Shown here: piece by piece, positions 15,748 to 17,034 of the stretch
Layout of the letters: each line of letters begins with the position of its first letter
Numbering within the stretch: the stretch's first letter is position 1
Assembly: GCA_050733935.1 (NCBI GenBank)
Contig: JBOHUC010000017.1
Coordinates: 1 to 17,034, forward strand
Length of the DNA: 17,034 nt
DNA from: JBOHUC01 sp050733935
GTDB taxonomy: Bacteria; Eisenbacteria; RBG-16-71-46; DASYSL01
Direction of reading: 5' to 3'
Made by a program: the position numbers and the translations under genes
The notes under the pieces: model-generated
What the model saw: only the letters and a program-made list of their open reading frames with translations
What the model was told of the DNA's origin: nothing
Databases searched by the model: none

Positions 15748-15768
15748 GGGAATCAAAGGAGGCGCACG

Positions 15769-16014
15769 GTGAAGCAGGGCATCCATCCGGAGTACGTGCC
15801 GGTCACGATCACGTGCATCGGCTGCAACACGGTCTACGAGACGCGCTCGACGTCGGGCAAGGACTACCACATCGAAATCTGCGCGAGCTGCCATCCGTTC
15901 TTCACCGGACGGCAGCGTCTGCTCGACACGGCCGGTCGCGTCGAGCGCTTCCGTCGCAAGTACGCGAAGCCCGAGGGCTCCGCGAACGCCGAGGCGCCGG
16001 CGCCCAAGGCGTAG
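15769..16014 (+). CDS. rpmE: 50S ribosomal protein L31
   Basis: An 81-residue ribosomal protein of the zinc-binding (C+) type: Cys16/Cys19 in TCIGC and Cys38/Cys41 in ICASC. The family core is clear: KQGIHPEY at the start, HIEICASCHPFFTG in the middle and a basic GRVERFRRKY. The Ala/Glu/Pro tail (about 69-81) is a short extension. GTG 15769 is supported by AAAGGAGG (15755-15762) 6 bases upstream. L31 bridges the large and small subunits. It lies between rho and prfA, an order seen widely in bacteria, and its stop codon is 8 bases before the prfA start. Confidence 0.97.
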   Translation: MKQGIHPEYVPVTITCIGCNTVYETRSTSGKDYHIEICASCHPFFTGRQRLLDTAGRVERFRRKYAKPEGSANAEAPAPKA

Positions 16015-16022
16015 GGAGCCTC

Positions 16023-17034
16023 GTGTCCCTTCACGAGGCGTTGTCCCGGGTCGAGGCGCGCTTCCAGGAACTGACGGACGCGCTGTCCGACCCGGCGGTC
16101 CTGTCCGATCCGGCCCGACTCAAGAAGACCGCGAAGGAGCGTTCGTCGCTCGAGGCGTTGATCACCGCCGGGCGCGAGCTGCGCGACGTCCAGGGCCAGA
16201 TCGAAGGCGACGAGCAGATCCTCACGGCCGGCGACATGGAGCTCGCCGAGCTCGCCGAGGCGGAGCTGCCCGGCCTGCGCGAGCGCGCGCTCGAGCTCGA
16301 GCGCCGCGTCCAGACGCTCCTCCTCCCGCGCGATCCCAACGACGAGAAGAACGTGGTGCTCGAGATCCGCGCCGGCACCGGCGGGGAGGAGGCGGCTCTG
16401 TTCGCCGGCGAGCTCTTCCGTCTCTATCAGAAGTACGCGGACCGGAACGGCTGGAAGGTCGAGGTGCTGTCGTCCTCGCCCTCCGAGCTCGGCGGCTTCA
16501 AGGAGATCATCGCGTCGATCAACGGCGACGGCGCCTACTCGAAGCTCAAGTGGGAATCGGGCGTCCATCGCGTGCAGCGCGTGCCGGCGACCGAGGCCCA
16601 GGGCCGCATTCACACGTCGGCCGCAACCGTCGCCGTCCTGCCTGAGGCCGAGGACGTGGACGTCGAGGTCAAGGACCAGGACATCGTGGTCGACGTCTAC
16701 CGCTCGGGCGGGCCCGGCGGCCAGGGCGTCAACACGACCGACTCGGCCGTGCGGATTCATCATCTGCCGACCGGCCTCATCGTGACCTGCCAGGACGAGC
16801 GCTCGCAGATCAAGAATCGCGCGAAGGCGATGAAAGTTCTGCGTGCGCGGCTCCTCGATCTCCAGATCCGGAAGGAGGCCGAGGAGCGCGCCCGCCAGCG
16901 CAAGGAACAGGTCTCGACCGGCGACCGCTCCGCGAAGATTCGCACGTACAACTTCCCGCAGGGCCGGGTGACCGATCACCGGATCGGACTCACGCTCTAC
17001 CGGATCGACGAGGTCATGCAGGGCGGGATCGACG
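16023..17034 (+). CDS. prfA: Peptide chain release factor 1 (3' end outside window)
   Basis: 337 residues are visible of about 355-360. GTG 16023 follows GGGAG by about 4 bases. The N-terminal helical domain (1-100) is followed by EIRAGTGGEEAALFAGEL (114-131), the stop-codon-recognising PAT tripeptide (188-190, in RVPATEAQGRIHTSA) and the catalytic GGQ (232-234, in SGGPGGQGVNTTDSAVR). PAT, rather than the SPF of RF2, marks it as RF1, which reads UAA and UAG; GGQ triggers hydrolysis of peptidyl-tRNA and is methylated on Gln by PrmC in most bacteria. A prmC gene usually follows prfA and may lie just beyond the window. It is co-directional with rho and rpmE. Confidence 0.97.
   Translation, partial: MSLHEALSRVEARFQELTDALSDPAVLSDPARLKKTAKERSSLEALITAGRELRDVQGQIEGDEQILTAGDMELAELAEAELPGLRERALELERRVQTLLLPRDPNDEKNVVLEIRAGTGGEEAALFAGELFRLYQKYADRNGWKVEVLSSSPSELGGFKEIIASINGDGAYSKLKWESGVHRVQRVPATEAQGRIHTSAATVAVLPEAEDVDVEVKDQDIVVDVYRSGGPGGQGVNTTDSAVRIHHLPTGLIVTCQDERSQIKNRAKAMKVLRARLLDLQIRKEAEERARQRKEQVSTGDRSAKIRTYNFPQGRVTDHRIGLTLYRIDEVMQGGID

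Overview
The window is very GC-rich DNA, densely coded with G/C-ending codons and many GTG starts. It reads as a chromosomal segment of a free-living, probably uncultured, diderm-like bacterium. The gene set (long exported nucleotidase with signal peptide, NtrC-type two-component pair, YbbR-like protein, rho-rpmE-prfA cluster) would fit a Gemmatimonadota/Eisenbacteria-like lineage, but that placement is inference. No insertion sequence, phage gene, CRISPR array, tRNA or rRNA was seen.

Layout. (1) 2-163: the Ala/Pro-rich tail of an upstream protein. (2) 229-2777, plus strand: an ABC exporter, ATPase followed by a large membrane subunit, overlapping by GTGA. (3) 2790-6647, minus strand: a very large exported protein carrying two complete metallophosphatase/5'-nucleotidase modules. 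(4) 6648-6983: a divergent promoter region rich in TTGAC motifs. (5) 6984-7610: a small exported Cys-rich protein with a degenerate heavy-metal-associated (HMA-like) domain, closed by a strong terminator. (6) 7733-8683: a zinc-ribbon/TPR membrane protein, convergent with and overlapping (7) a TIGR04282/DUF2064 glycosyltransferase-like gene on the minus strand (8670-9374). (8) 9375-9740: a 366-base non-coding region with a candidate structured RNA and a terminator. (9) 9741-14119, plus strand: a tight run fur - histidine kinase - NtrC-type regulator - YbbR-like protein. (10) 14120-14462: a clear promoter and a long, hairpin-rich leader, followed by (11) rho, rpmE (L31) and prfA (RF1, cut by the window end).

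The last block is the classic transcription/translation termination cluster, and its long rho leader suggests autoregulation at RNA level. The fur-kinase-regulator-YbbR run is the most unusual gene arrangement: metal sensing, a sigma-54 activator system and a YbbR-like membrane protein appear to be co-expressed. The exported nucleotidase would scavenge phosphate and nucleosides outside the cytoplasm. Two genes (7733 and 9741) appear to be transcribed from -10 boxes lying 6-7 bases before their start codons, which implies leaderless mRNAs. No wholly new multi-gene system is evident. The best candidates for novelty are the structured RNA at 9557-9697, the rho leader, and the Cys-repeat/HMA-like protein.
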